Part shown: in pieces, positions 9,604-20,267 of the stretch
Layout of the letters: the number at the start of each line of letters is the position of its first letter
How positions within the stretch are numbered: the first letter of the stretch is position 1
The notes under the pieces: model-generated
Seen by the model: the letters and a program-made list of their open reading frames with translations, nothing else
Told to the model about the DNA's origin: nothing
The model's database searches: none
Source: Comamonadaceae bacterium
Lineage (GTDB): Bacteria > Pseudomonadota > Gammaproteobacteria > Burkholderiales > Burkholderiaceae_C
DNA: 64,000 bases
NCBI GenBank assembly: GCA_947455145.1
Contig: CANGME010000004.1
Coordinates: 184,604 to 248,603 of the forward strand
Direction of reading: 5' to 3'
Program-made: the position numbers and the translations under genes

Positions 9604-10115
9604 CAACTGCCGTGCCGTAGTCGAAAGTCCCTAGGCCGCTCGGCCTGCGCATCAGCAAACACGCCCAAGCGTTGTGAGCGTGCTTGTGACTCCTGATGGG
9701 CATAGGGACCGGGGTCACGTCGGTAACGGTAAGACCAGGCAGCACCTTGCGAAACCATCCACGCCCCCATATCTTTACCATTGAGTTCAACGTGGGCCAA
9801 TGAGCGCCCATAGGTGTCCAGGCGCCTAACTTTCACCTGCACCAACTTGCCCATCAGGCTCGAAGCCAGCATATTGCGTGAAACAGGGCCATAGGTTTGG
9901 CAAATCTCTGGGGCGTCAATGCCGTCAAGCCGAATTTTGTGAACATCCCCGCTTGATGACCGCACCCACAGGGTGTCGCCATCAGTCACATGGGTCACCG
10001 TGCCTTGCCAGAACGTTATTTTGGTCGTCGCATATGAAGCAGGAATCAAAACCAAAAGCCACAGTATTAGCGCTAGCCCTGTGACGAACCTGTCGTGCCT
10101 ATTTATTAAAGCCAT
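9597..10115 (-). CDS. Secreted thermonuclease-family protein (SNase-like)
   Basis: 172 residues from the ATG at 10115. An N-terminal hydrophobic stretch (VTGLALILWLLVLIPASYA) looks like a Sec signal peptide, so the protein is probably periplasmic or secreted. The mature part is a staphylococcal nuclease fold: GTVTHVTDGDTLWV, the active-site region IRLDGIDAPE (Arg, Asp) and the second Arg-bearing block DTYGRSLAHV. The start at 10115 is preceded by AAGGGGG on the coding strand; a longer version would begin at a TTG at 10139. Likely calcium-dependent phosphodiesterase on DNA or RNA by family. Convergent with the MoeB-like gene. Confidence 0.85.
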   Translation of the reverse strand: MALINRHDRFVTGLALILWLLVLIPASYATTKITFWQGTVTHVTDGDTLWVRSSSGDVHKIRLDGIDAPEICQTYGPVSRNMLASSLMGKLVQVKVRRLDTYGRSLAHVELNGKDMGAWMVSQGAAWSYRYRRDPGPYAHQESQARSQRLGVFADAQAERPRDFRLRHGSCH

Positions 10116-10188
10116 CAATTGCCCCCTTTTAAAGGCCAATATTCCTATATTGACGAAGCCAAGGAGGCTTATACTTTAGTCGCAAACC

Positions 10189-10995
10189 ATGAAACAAGCT
10201 CAACTTTCCAGCCCAAAAAACACCACGGTTGACCTGAGCAAATTGCGTCTTGGTGACGCTTTGGCTTTATTGGAACATGGCAACTTAGGCCAGAGCCAAA
10301 AAGCAGATGCAGAGGGTCTGCCATATTTGCAAAAAATTATCGATAGTTTGTGTGAGATTTCACTTCGCGATCCACTGACTGGCTTATTCAATCGGCGGCA
10401 CTTTGATGCAGCCCTGACTCAGGAAATAGAACATGTAGCCCGCTCGGGCAATTCGGCCTTGCTGCTTATGGTGGACATTGATCATTTTAAAAAAATTAAT
10501 GACACTCATGGCCATCTAGCTGGCGACCACGTGTTGCAAGCCGTTTCACACTGCATCAGCAGCTGCGTGCGACCACGTGATACGGTGGTTCGCTATGGAG
10601 GCGAGGAATTTGCTGTTATTCTTTCCGACTGCAAAGTCGATTACGCAAATGTCGTTGCTGAGCGTATTCGCAAAATGACCTCTGAATTGAACGTTCGAAT
10701 CCCGCCGGACATACAACTTCACGTTACTGTGAGTGTTGGAGGGGCCTTTGCACCTGCATGGGTGCGCTCCACTGCTGAATTATGGATCGAGAGTGCGGAT
10801 ACACAACTCTACCGAGCCAAGGCTGAAGGACGCAATCGTGTTTCCATCACCCTCCCCCAAATCTTATCCGTCAGTGCAGAAGAGAAGGCCATGTTATTTG
10901 CAACCTCTTCTGGGCTTTCTCCCGCATGGCTTAACCATACTGATGCCGAAATGGCCATCCCATCCATAGAAAAAATAAGGATGCCCAATGAGTGA
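10189..10995 (+). CDS. Diguanylate cyclase (GGDEF), soluble
   Basis: 268 residues. A short N-terminal segment of about 60 residues with no recognised sensor domain precedes a GGDEF domain that makes cyclic di-GMP from two GTP. GGEEF stands at residues 137-141 and the product-inhibition I-site RPRD at 128-131, exactly five residues upstream, so feedback inhibition is expected. A 50-residue tail follows the domain. Its last 8 bp overlap the start of the MinD-like ATPase gene, so translation is likely coupled and the two proteins may work together. There is no membrane segment. Confidence 0.93.
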   Translation: MKQAQLSSPKNTTVDLSKLRLGDALALLEHGNLGQSQKADAEGLPYLQKIIDSLCEISLRDPLTGLFNRRHFDAALTQEIEHVARSGNSALLLMVDIDHFKKINDTHGHLAGDHVLQAVSHCISSCVRPRDTVVRYGGEEFAVILSDCKVDYANVVAERIRKMTSELNVRIPPDIQLHVTVSVGGAFAPAWVRSTAELWIESADTQLYRAKAEGRNRVSITLPQILSVSAEEKAMLFATSSGLSPAWLNHTDAEMAIPSIEKIRMPNE

Positions 10996-11815
10996 TGTCC
11001 AAAACTTACCGCAGGTCGATTTAATTCCACCCATCAAACCTATGGGCAAGGTCATGGCCATCACTAGCGGCAAAGGTGGTGTGGGAAAAACTTTTGTATC
11101 AGCAAACCTGGCTGCTGCTTTAACTAGACGCGGACACCGTGTACTGGTGCTGGATGCCGACCTGGGGTTAGCCAACCTTGATGTGGTTCTCAATCTCTAT
11201 CCAAAAACGACTTTGCACGACGTTTTCACTGGCAAAGTAGCCATAGAAGACGCCATTATCAAAGCGCCTGGAGGCTTCTCGGTACTTTTAGCAGGTTCAG
11301 GATTGGTAGAGTATTCACGCCTGACGAACACGGTGCGAGACGACTTACTAGCCATCATCGAAAATCTTTCACCTAGGTTCGATGTAATCCTTCTCGACAC
11401 TGGCGCAGGCATATCAGACGTAGTCTTATTTGCCGTGTCACTCGCCTCAGAGGTCTTGTTGGTGGCCACCCCTGAACCCACCTCACTGACCGATGCCTAC
11501 GCCACAATCAAAGTGCTGGCAGCGCAGCAAAATCGAACTACCATCCGCACAATCATCAATCAAACCGCACGGATGGGCGATGGAAGAGCCATCACAACTC
11601 AGCTTCAGCAAGTACTGGACCGTTTTGTTCAAACTAAACCTGATCATCCAATTCGTCTAATTCATGTGGGCGACATACCGTCAGATCCCGAGGTTCGCCA
11701 AGCCGTAATGCGACGTCAATTATTGATGCAAATCACTCCAGGCTGCCCAGCAGGACTGGCGCTCTCGAACATTGCCCTGAAACTGGAAGAAACCGTCATC
11801 TCCAAGTTGAAATAG
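10988..11815 (+). CDS. MinD/ParA-family ATPase (FlhG/FleN-like)
   Basis: 275 residues. Deviant Walker A motif SGKGGVGKT near residue 28, then DADLGLANLDVVL and a Walker B-type VILLDTGAGIS; these define the MinD/FlhG branch of SIMIBI ATPases, which place or count structures such as flagella, pili or chemoreceptor arrays. No amphipathic MinD-type C-terminal helix is evident and no flhF, min or par genes are adjacent, so the cargo is unknown. Its start overlaps the diguanylate cyclase by 8 bp, a possible link between c-di-GMP and spatial placement. FlhG-like is the closest description. Confidence 0.85.
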   Translation: MSDVQNLPQVDLIPPIKPMGKVMAITSGKGGVGKTFVSANLAAALTRRGHRVLVLDADLGLANLDVVLNLYPKTTLHDVFTGKVAIEDAIIKAPGGFSVLLAGSGLVEYSRLTNTVRDDLLAIIENLSPRFDVILLDTGAGISDVVLFAVSLASEVLLVATPEPTSLTDAYATIKVLAAQQNRTTIRTIINQTARMGDGRAITTQLQQVLDRFVQTKPDHPIRLIHVGDIPSDPEVRQAVMRRQLLMQITPGCPAGLALSNIALKLEETVISKLK

Positions 11816-11818
11816 ACG

Positions 11819-12682
11819 TCAGGCAGTCACGATCCACCCCTCCAGAGAATCCATCGTCTCGGGCAGCCCATATAGCGGCGCGCCCTGTCCTTGCGCCCAA
11901 GCCGCTTGCATCAAACACAGTACAGCGTCCAGCGCATCACCGCTGGGGTCGTCCACCAACGCATCGCGCTGGGCATGGCTCAACTTGAGTCGCAGGCCGA
12001 GTCGAGTTTGCCCGTGCTCCAGCGCGGTGATGAGGTCCTTGCGAGCAATCAGTCGTTCCGATGTTTGTTTGACCTTGTCGTCACTTTTGTAACTGCGCTG
12101 GCCCAGCACCTCACGCGCCAGCAGGCCGGGGTAACCTTCCAGCGCGATTTTCCGGGGCTGCACTTGGGCATCCACGCCATCATCCACATCACTGCTCGCC
12201 CCAGGGTACAAGCCGGGCAAGTGAACACCCGCTTGCATGAGCAGAGGTACGCCCGCATGCAGCATGTAGGCCACCGGCGGATTGACCCACTTCATGGATG
12301 GGCTGGCCCCCGCAGGCCTGTCGGTGGCGCGGTGGGCAAACTTAGTTCCCACTGGGCGCGCATCACAAAATGCAGAAAAAGTCGCGCGGATTTCTTCACG
12401 ACTAAGGCTGGCGTAATGCTGGATGCAGGCTTGCCATTGCAGCGGCCAACCCAGGTGCTGCACCAACTCGCGCGGCAAGCCGAAAGGAAAATCAAAAGCG
12501 CCGAGCCAATCACCGGGCTGGTGCAGCCAGTCGGCAAAGCCTAGGAGGGAGTCAAAGCGCTGCAGTTTTGATAGCTGCACACGTTTGTCTTGTTTTGACC
12601 CCAGGGCTAAAACGATGCTTTTTTTACGGGTGGGGCGACTCGAAAAGTCGCATCCCAGAAGTTGCAGTGTTTCACCTCTCAT
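11819..12682 (-). CDS. DUF429-family protein (predicted RNase H-like nuclease fold)
   Basis: 287 residues from the ATG at 12682; a TTG at 12694 would add four residues. I recognise DUF429 by the N-terminal GCDFSSRPTRKKSIV, the aspartate-bearing GAFDFPFGLP, the central ALEGYPGLLAREVLG and the C-terminal DALDAVLCLMQAAWA. The acidic residues are placed as in RNase H-like folds, but no function has been shown that I know of. It is the last gene of a minus-strand run behind the BLUF gene, 15 bp downstream of its stop, and converges on the MinD-like gene with a 3-bp gap. Confidence 0.75.
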   Translation of the reverse strand: MRGETLQLLGCDFSSRPTRKKSIVLALGSKQDKRVQLSKLQRFDSLLGFADWLHQPGDWLGAFDFPFGLPRELVQHLGWPLQWQACIQHYASLSREEIRATFSAFCDARPVGTKFAHRATDRPAGASPSMKWVNPPVAYMLHAGVPLLMQAGVHLPGLYPGASSDVDDGVDAQVQPRKIALEGYPGLLAREVLGQRSYKSDDKVKQTSERLIARKDLITALEHGQTRLGLRLKLSHAQRDALVDDPSGDALDAVLCLMQAAWAQGQGAPLYGLPETMDSLEGWIVTA

Positions 12683-12697
12683 GAGTCCCGGCAAACC

Positions 12698-13120
12698 TCA
12701 GGAGCGTCCGATGATGGAAGCCGTCGCCATCAGCTCCTGTAGTAAAGCCAGAGCGGCAGTGCCCGACATGGCATAGGGGTCGAGTTCAAGTTTTTCTGAA
12801 TACTTGAGCAAGATGGAGGTATTGATGTGGCTCAAGTTCACCTGGCCCATGGTCCAACCGCCAAAGCGCCGCTCTGCAATCTCTTCGTAATGCAGCAGCA
12901 CAACGTCCTGGTGGCGTGGGTCACGTTGGATCTGGCCATACAAGGCGTTGACGGCGTCGCGCCCACCCTCTATGGCTTGAAGAAAGACATTGCCTCCAAA
13001 ACACAAAATGCCCGTGATACCGCTGCTGGGATTGTGCTGGCGCGATTGCGCGATTATTTTTTCGATAGCCTCGGGGCTTGAATCCACGGTGCGGCTGGCG
13101 TAAAGCAGGCGAACTAACAT
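12698..13120 (-). CDS. Short BLUF-domain blue-light photoreceptor
   Basis: 140 residues, consisting of a BLUF domain and a short C-terminal helix region with no output domain. The flavin-network residues are all present: Tyr7, Asn30, Gln48 and the Trp89/Met91 pair in GGWTMG. Such proteins sense blue light through FAD and usually act by binding a partner. It lies 1 bp downstream of folE and 15 bp upstream of the DUF429 gene. Location next to folE suggests co-expression with pterin synthesis; diguanylate cyclases further up the same strand (15861) are candidate partners by inference only. Confidence 0.93.
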   Translation of the reverse strand: MLVRLLYASRTVDSSPEAIEKIIAQSRQHNPSSGITGILCFGGNVFLQAIEGGRDAVNALYGQIQRDPRHQDVVLLHYEEIAERRFGGWTMGQVNLSHINTSILLKYSEKLELDPYAMSGTAALALLQELMATASIIGRS

Positions 13121-13121
13121 A

Positions 13122-13847
13122 TCAGCTCCTTCGAGGAATCAAGGACAAAAACTCGCGACGCAGGTTGGTGTCTTTAAGGAACACGCCGCGCATGACCGAG
13201 TTGATCATCTTGCTGTCCATGTCCTTCACCCCGCGCCAAGCCATGCAGTAATGGGTGGCCTCCATAACGATGGCCAGGCCATCGGGCTGGGTCTTGATCT
13301 GGATCAGGTCAGCCAACTGAACCACCGCTTCTTCCTGGATTTGCGGACGCCCCATGATCCACTCGGCCAGCCGAGCGTACTTGGACAAGCCAATCACGTT
13401 GGTATGCTCATTGGGCATCACGCCAATCCAGATCTTGCCAATGACGGGGCAGAAATGGTGCGAGCAGGCACTGCGCACGGTGATGGGGCCGACGATCATC
13501 AGCTCATTTAAATGCTCGGCGTTGGGGAACTCGGTGATGGTGGGCGCGTGCACGTAGCGGCCTTTGAAGACCTCGTTCAGGTACATCTTGGCGACACGGC
13601 GCGCGGTATTGTCGGTGTTGTGGTCGCGCTCGGTGTCGATCACCAAGCTGTCAAGCACATGCTGCATCTTGAGCTCGACCTCGTCAAGCAGTTGCTCCAA
13701 CTCACCCGGCTCGATGAAGTCGGCAATGTTGTCGTTGGCGTTAAAGCGTTTGCGGCTGGCTTGCAAGCGCTCGCGGATTTTGACGGAGACGGGGGTGCCT
13801 TCGTCGGCGGCGCTGGCCACCAGGGTATCTTGGGTTGTCTTGAGCAT
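13122..13847 (-). CDS. folE: GTP cyclohydrolase I
   Basis: 241 residues. First step of tetrahydrofolate synthesis, converting GTP to 7,8-dihydroneopterin triphosphate; also feeds queuosine precursors, and queF is in this window. Zinc-binding and catalytic elements are visible in VRSACSHHFCPVIGK (Cys and His) and ATHYCMAWRGV (second Cys). An N-terminal extension of roughly 50 residues precedes the core. It is followed by the BLUF gene with only one intervening base, and preceded on the same strand by cardiolipin synthase. Confidence 0.96.
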   Translation of the reverse strand: MLKTTQDTLVASAADEGTPVSVKIRERLQASRKRFNANDNIADFIEPGELEQLLDEVELKMQHVLDSLVIDTERDHNTDNTARRVAKMYLNEVFKGRYVHAPTITEFPNAEHLNELMIVGPITVRSACSHHFCPVIGKIWIGVMPNEHTNVIGLSKYARLAEWIMGRPQIQEEAVVQLADLIQIKTQPDGLAIVMEATHYCMAWRGVKDMDSKMINSVMRGVFLKDTNLRREFLSLIPRRS

Positions 13848-13861
13848 GTGTCAATGTTAAT

Positions 13862-15085
13862 TCAATAGCGGTTACCTGTCAGAAACACCCCAAGCCGCAT
13901 CAAGCCATAGGCCAGTTGGTCGCGCAAGCGCTGTTGCCAAGGTCGCTGTGCGTAGTGGGCTGGGTCCACACGCAAGCCGTGCAACTCCATGGCCTGCACC
14001 AGCCGGTCTCGCAGATCACCAGCAAAGCTCGCATCATCCACCACCACATTGGCCTCTCGCGCCAGCAGGAGACTCAAGGGGTCGAGGTTCGATGAACCTA
14101 CCGTAGCCCATTGACCGTCCACCACCGCCACCTTGGCATGCAAAAAGCTCGGCGCGTACTCATAGATTTCGACCCCCGCCTGGAGCAGTACGCCGTACAC
14201 CAGCCGCACCGCATGAAACTGCATGAAATACTCATAGCGCCCCTGCAGCAGCAATCGCACCCGCACACCCCGCTGAACCGCATGAATGAGCGCTTGGCGT
14301 AACTTTTTTCCCGGCAAAAAATAGGCGTTGGCAATGATCACCTCCTGGCGCGCACCCGCAATTGCTTTGCGGTAGGCGCGTTCGATGTTGCTGCGATTGA
14401 GCAAGTTATCACGCAACAACAAATCGGCTTTCGCACTCTGCCCTCGATTAGCTGTAGCCACGCGCAGTGGGATGCTCTGGAGTTCATCCACCCACTCCAG
14501 GCCCACAGCCTCTTGCAAGGCGACCCAGGCCGCAGAGAAATCCCGGCTGCGCACATTGCTGGCGGTTTGCACCCGCCACCAGAATTGGGACACCACCTCA
14601 TGCACATCACGCACCAAGGGGCCGGTTACGCGCACTGCAAAATCAAAGCGTGGCTCCTTCAAGCTACCGTGGTTGGGGTCTAAGAAGTCATCCAGCACAT
14701 TGATCCCGCCACAAAACGCCACGCGCCCATCCAATATACACAATTTGCGATGCAAGCGCCGCCAGCGGTTAGGAATCAGCCACCCCAGATTACCCAAGGG
14801 CGAAAAGATGTGCCAGTGCACACCGGCATCATTAAATTGTTGGGCCCAGTCCGCAGACAGAGCAGGTGTACCTGCGCCATCCATCACGACATAAACTGCC
14901 AGGCCCCGACGAGCTGCGCGCATCAATGCAGCCGCCACCTGCTGGCCCGAGGTGTCGAACTCAAAGATGTAGGTCTCCATGCGTACCTCGTGCGCTGCGA
15001 GGTCAATTGCCCGCACCATCGCCGGAAAGTAGGCCTGCCCACCTTGCAGCAGTTGCACGTGATGACCAAGCCGCAGAGCGCGCAC
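13862..15085 (-). CDS. clsB: Phospholipase D-family cardiolipin synthase (ClsB-like)
   Basis: 407 residues from a GTG at 15085. Two HKD motifs mark the PLD superfamily: HRKLCILD in the first half and HAKVAVVD in the second, each followed by GG/GSSN signatures. ClsB-type enzymes make cardiolipin from phosphatidylglycerol; unlike ClsA there are no N-terminal membrane helices. The GTG is chosen because a perfect AAGGAG lies seven bases upstream on the coding strand, overlapping the TAA stop of the upstream endonuclease gene; a longer frame to 15151 would run 55 bp into that gene. Translational coupling with the upstream gene is likely, and the EEP-ClsB pairing recurs in proteobacteria. Confidence 0.88.
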   Translation of the reverse strand: MRALRLGHHVQLLQGGQAYFPAMVRAIDLAAHEVRMETYIFEFDTSGQQVAAALMRAARRGLAVYVVMDGAGTPALSADWAQQFNDAGVHWHIFSPLGNLGWLIPNRWRRLHRKLCILDGRVAFCGGINVLDDFLDPNHGSLKEPRFDFAVRVTGPLVRDVHEVVSQFWWRVQTASNVRSRDFSAAWVALQEAVGLEWVDELQSIPLRVATANRGQSAKADLLLRDNLLNRSNIERAYRKAIAGARQEVIIANAYFLPGKKLRQALIHAVQRGVRVRLLLQGRYEYFMQFHAVRLVYGVLLQAGVEIYEYAPSFLHAKVAVVDGQWATVGSSNLDPLSLLLAREANVVVDDASFAGDLRDRLVQAMELHGLRVDPAHYAQRPWQQRLRDQLAYGLMRLGVFLTGNRY

Positions 15086-15096
15086 GTAGGGGCTCC

Positions 15097-15861
15097 TTAA
15101 TCCAAAAGGGAGAATTCGGCGATCAGCGGCAGGTGGTCCGACATGCGCCACCAGATGCGTCCACGCGGCACCTGCACATCTACCAACTTAAGCCCGCGTG
15201 CATACACATAGTCCAACTGCACCAAGGGCAAGCGTGAAGGAAATGTAGCTATGCGAGGTTTTTTGAGCGCCAGCAGATTGACCGTTTTCAACGCATTCTC
15301 GACGCTCGAACCCCAGTCATTAAAGTCCCCTGCCACCAGCAATGGTGCACCGGCCGGCACTTCACGGGTAATGAATTTTTTCAACTGTTCCACCTGCCTA
15401 AGTCGGCTGGCCGGGATCAAACCAAAGTGCACCACCACCAAATGCACCGGACGCTCATGAAACAGCACCTCCACATGCAGCAAACCGCGCTGCTCGAAGC
15501 GATGGTCCGACATATCCTCATGCTGGTGCATCACCACCGGCCAGCGTGAAAGCAACGCGTTACCGTGCTCGCCGTCACGTGTGTAGGCATTGGTGCGGTA
15601 CACAGCCTCGTAACCCTCAGGTGCTAAAAAATCAGCCTGCGGCATCTCTGGCCAACGGCTGAAAAACTGCTCTTCGCCCCGGTGCAGTTTGCGCACCTCT
15701 TGCAGGCACACTACGTCAGCGTCAAGATGCTCGACCGCATGCCCCAGGTTATGAATCTCCAACCGACGCCGAGGCCCTAGACCCTGCACGCCTTTGTGTA
15801 TGTTGTAGGTTGCAACCCGAAGGATATTCATACCATCCATTGTTGCAGCCTGCTTCGCCAT
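15097..15861 (-). CDS. Endonuclease/exonuclease/phosphatase (EEP) family protein
   Basis: 254 residues from the ATG at 15861; Met codons at 15840 and 15831 are alternatives, and the last, giving MNILRVATYNIHKG, fits the family start best. EEP signatures in order: ATYNIHKG, CLQEVR (metal-binding Glu), GDFNDWGS and the C-terminal MSDHLPL (Asp-His pair). Family members cleave phosphodiester or phosphomonoester bonds of nucleic acids or phospholipid headgroups. The tight link to the downstream cardiolipin synthase favours a lipid-related role, by inference. Its start overlaps the end of the PAS-GGDEF gene by one base if 15861 is used. Confidence 0.85.
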   Translation of the reverse strand: MAKQAATMDGMNILRVATYNIHKGVQGLGPRRRLEIHNLGHAVEHLDADVVCLQEVRKLHRGEEQFFSRWPEMPQADFLAPEGYEAVYRTNAYTRDGEHGNALLSRWPVVMHQHEDMSDHRFEQRGLLHVEVLFHERPVHLVVVHFGLIPASRLRQVEQLKKFITREVPAGAPLLVAGDFNDWGSSVENALKTVNLLALKKPRIATFPSRLPLVQLDYVYARGLKLVDVQVPRGRIWWRMSDHLPLIAEFSLLD

Positions 15862-16871
15862 CAAACGATAGGATTTTCAGCATCCAAACGCAAAGCTACC
15901 ACGCGGTTGCGTCCGCTTCGCTTGGCTTGATAAAGGGCCTTGTCGGCCAAGTTGATTACATCTTTTTCTCGAGTGACACGTGCGGGAACGCCACAGGCCA
16001 CCCCAACGCTTACCGTCACCATACCCAGCTCATCGTTGCCAGCATGAACAATGGCAAGTGCGGAAATACTTTGGCGAATGCGCTCTGCAACCGCCTCGGC
16101 CCCAGCTTGATCAACAGAAGGCAAAATCACCGCGAATTCTTCCCCGCCGTAGCGAGCCACGAGGTCAGAGGGTCGCAGCACCGCGGCAAGCAAGCCCGAT
16201 GCGACACTTTTCAGGCATTCATCACCCATCTGATGACCATATGTGTCGTTAAAACGTTTAAAGTGATCGACGTCAATCATGATCAAGGCCATCGACTGCT
16301 GATCGCGGCATGCACGGCTCAACTCCATGTCCAATCGTGTGTCAAAACCACGCCGATTCGTCAGACTCGTCAAACCGTCTTGCGTGGCAAGACGCTCCAG
16401 TTCCGTTTGCGCCGTCTTTTGTGCTGTCATGTCTCGCAGGGTTTCAACAACGGCAAGTAATTGCCCCTGTCCGTCATATATAGGGCCGGCATCAATAGCC
16501 AGAAAAAGCTGGTGACCTAGGCCCGGCATCAGGCACCAGTTCTGAGCATGCAGGCCGAAGGCCAGACCGGCAGGATCATCATGCGCAACATACAGCGCAT
16601 CTATTTCAGCCGTTCGGTTTTGAACAACCAAATCAGCCAGGCATGGGCGCGGAGCTTCGTAAAATCCGCGCCAATGTTGTTTCGTTCCTATCATCTCTTC
16701 GGCCGCTATTCCTGTGAGCCGTTCGCACGCCTTGTTCCAGATCAGAACGTTACCTTTTGCATCCAGAACAAAGGTAGGAACTACTAAGAACTGCATGAGA
16801 TTGACTGCAAAACTGTAGTCAACTTCTCTCTGTGTTTCGACGACTGATTTCGGATTAATTATTTTTGTCAC
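15861..16871 (-). CDS. PAS-GGDEF diguanylate cyclase
   Basis: 336 residues from a GTG at 16871. A PAS domain (VPTFVLDAKGNVLIWNKACERLTG, roughly residues 30-140) is followed by a linker coil and a GGDEF domain with GGEEF and an I-site RPSD five residues upstream, so the protein should be an active, product-inhibited c-di-GMP synthase. The GTG is preferred over a TTG at 16901 because AGGAGA lies seven bases upstream of it. No transmembrane segment is seen, so the sensed signal is cytoplasmic or a bound cofactor. It is on the same strand as the BLUF-folE-cls genes downstream. Confidence 0.9.
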   Translation of the reverse strand: MTKIINPKSVVETQREVDYSFAVNLMQFLVVPTFVLDAKGNVLIWNKACERLTGIAAEEMIGTKQHWRGFYEAPRPCLADLVVQNRTAEIDALYVAHDDPAGLAFGLHAQNWCLMPGLGHQLFLAIDAGPIYDGQGQLLAVVETLRDMTAQKTAQTELERLATQDGLTSLTNRRGFDTRLDMELSRACRDQQSMALIMIDVDHFKRFNDTYGHQMGDECLKSVASGLLAAVLRPSDLVARYGGEEFAVILPSVDQAGAEAVAERIRQSISALAIVHAGNDELGMVTVSVGVACGVPARVTREKDVINLADKALYQAKRSGRNRVVALRLDAENPIV

Positions 16872-16906
16872 AACAAGTCTCCTCTGGTTTGAATTTGCCA
16901 AATGAA

Positions 16907-18783
<1,877 letters not shown>

Positions 18784-18814
18784 CTAGATTTTTGGTGAAA
18801 GTTGAAGCTAAATA

Positions 18815-19759
18815 TTAAGGGGAAGTCATGTCGCTTTTGAGCCCTTTAGGCAAAGGAAACTTCACCGTTTCTTGGATGCCATCAAGCGTTCGTACCGACA
18901 CCGCGCCCAGCGCCTTAATGCGGTCGATCACCTGCCGCACCAAAATCTCGGGGGCTGATGCGCCCGCCGTCAGGCCGACCTGGATTTTTCCCTCAAACCA
19001 CTGGGCTTGCAATTCGTCGGCGTTGTCCACCATGTAGCTGGTGGTGCCCAGTTTTTGCGCCACTTCACGCAGGCGGTTGCTGTTGGAGCTGGTGGGGCTG
19101 CCCACCACGATGACGATGTCCACCTGCGGGCTCAAGAGCTTGACCGCGTCTTGGCGGTTTTGTGTGGCGTAGCAAATGTCTTGCTGCTTAGGCGCACGCA
19201 CCTGCGGAAAGCGTGCGAGCACGGCGGTGCTGATTTCTGACGCATCGTCCACGCTGAGTGTGGTTTGCGTCACCAGCGCGAGCTTGGCAGTCTGCATGGG
19301 CTGCACGCGCGCCACATCCGCCACGTCTTCCACCAGATGAATGCCGCTGGTCAACTGGCCCATGGTGCCCTCCACCTCGGGGTGACCCTTGTGGCCGATC
19401 ATGATGAATTCATAGCCCTCTTTGTGCAGCTTGGCCACCTCTACGTGCACCTTGGTCACCAGCGGGCAGGTGGCGTCAAAAATCTGAAAACCGCGCGCCT
19501 TCGCCTCCATCTGAATCGCCTTGCTCACACCGTGGGCTGAGAACACCAGCGTCGCACCGGGCGGCACGTCGTCCAGCTCTTCAATAAAGATCGCGCCCTT
19601 GTTCTTGAGGTCATTGACAACATAGGTGTTGTGCACGATTTCATGGCGCACATAAATCGGCGCGCCGAACTTGTGCAGGGCGCGTTCGACGATTTCAATC
19701 GCACGGTCAACTCCGGCACAAAAGCCGCGCGGCTCGGCCAAAACAATGTCTTGCAGCAT
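18815..19759 (-). CDS. ispH: 4-hydroxy-3-methylbut-2-enyl diphosphate reductase
   Basis: 314 residues from the ATG at 19759 (a GTG just upstream gives one more). Last step of the MEP pathway, yielding IPP and DMAPP for isoprenoids. The three cluster cysteines are visible in GFCAGVDRA, DATCPLVTKVH and DICYATQNRQ, and the substrate loop VVGSPTSSNSNRL is intact. Its start codon shares a base with the fkpB stop (TGATG), the usual fkpB-ispH coupling. The former name is lytB. Confidence 0.97.
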   Translation of the reverse strand: MLQDIVLAEPRGFCAGVDRAIEIVERALHKFGAPIYVRHEIVHNTYVVNDLKNKGAIFIEELDDVPPGATLVFSAHGVSKAIQMEAKARGFQIFDATCPLVTKVHVEVAKLHKEGYEFIMIGHKGHPEVEGTMGQLTSGIHLVEDVADVARVQPMQTAKLALVTQTTLSVDDASEISTAVLARFPQVRAPKQQDICYATQNRQDAVKLLSPQVDIVIVVGSPTSSNSNRLREVAQKLGTTSYMVDNADELQAQWFEGKIQVGLTAGASAPEILVRQVIDRIKALGAVSVRTLDGIQETVKFPLPKGLKSDMTSP

Positions 19760-20214
19760 CACAACACCCCCAGGACATGGACTTCAAACGTCACCGGTTG
19801 GCCAGCCAGCGGGTGGTTGAAGTCAAACAAAATCGAACCATCTTCGCGCTCTTGCAGCACCACGCCCGCAAATTGGCCTTGACCGTCAGGCGTGGGGAAC
19901 TGCACAACGTCGCCAATGCGGTACTCCTCATGTGGGTCACCCATCTGGGTCAGCACCTTGCGCGCCAGCCACTGCTGCATATCGGGGTTGCGCTGGCCAT
20001 AGGCCGCACCCGCTGGCAGCGTGAAGGTCTGGCGGTCGCCTTCCTCCAGCCCCACTAGACACTTCTCCATCACAGGTGCCAATTCGCTGTGGCCCAACGT
20101 CAGGGTGGCGGGTTTGCCCTCAAAGGTGTTGATGATGTCGCCCGCAGGGCCGGCCAGCCGGTAGTGCAGCGTGAGGAAGGAGTCCGCTTGGACGCGTGGG
20201 AGGATGGATGCCAT
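19759..20214 (-). CDS. fkpB: FKBP-type peptidyl-prolyl cis-trans isomerase (SlpA/FkpB)
   Basis: 151 residues, SlyD/FkpB type. Catalyses proline isomerisation with an inserted chaperone flap. Family signatures are ADSFLTLHYRL, FEGKPATLTLGHSELAPVME, the flap with GAAYGQRNPDMQ, and the closing FNHPLAGQPVTFEVHVLGV. No signal peptide and no metal-binding His-rich tail are seen, which favours FkpB over SlyD. Immediately precedes ispH with a shared base and is divergent from radC. Confidence 0.93.
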   Translation of the reverse strand: MASILPRVQADSFLTLHYRLAGPAGDIINTFEGKPATLTLGHSELAPVMEKCLVGLEEGDRQTFTLPAGAAYGQRNPDMQQWLARKVLTQMGDPHEEYRIGDVVQFPTPDGQGQFAGVVLQEREDGSILFDFNHPLAGQPVTFEVHVLGVL

Positions 20215-20267
20215 AAAACTCTCGATAAACTGGCCTACATTGTAGAAACCTTGTCCGACCCCCGTTT

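Noticed and set aside
10145..10188. TTGACG ... TATACT as promoter of the diguanylate cyclase
   Set aside because: The spacer is only 14 bp, too short for a standard sigma70 promoter.
15086..15151. Longer N-terminus for the cardiolipin synthase
   Set aside because: It would run 55 bp into the EEP gene; the GTG at 15085 has a perfect ribosome site.
20235..20245. CTACATTGTAG palindrome between fkpB and radC
   Set aside because: Too short to separate from chance without further copies.
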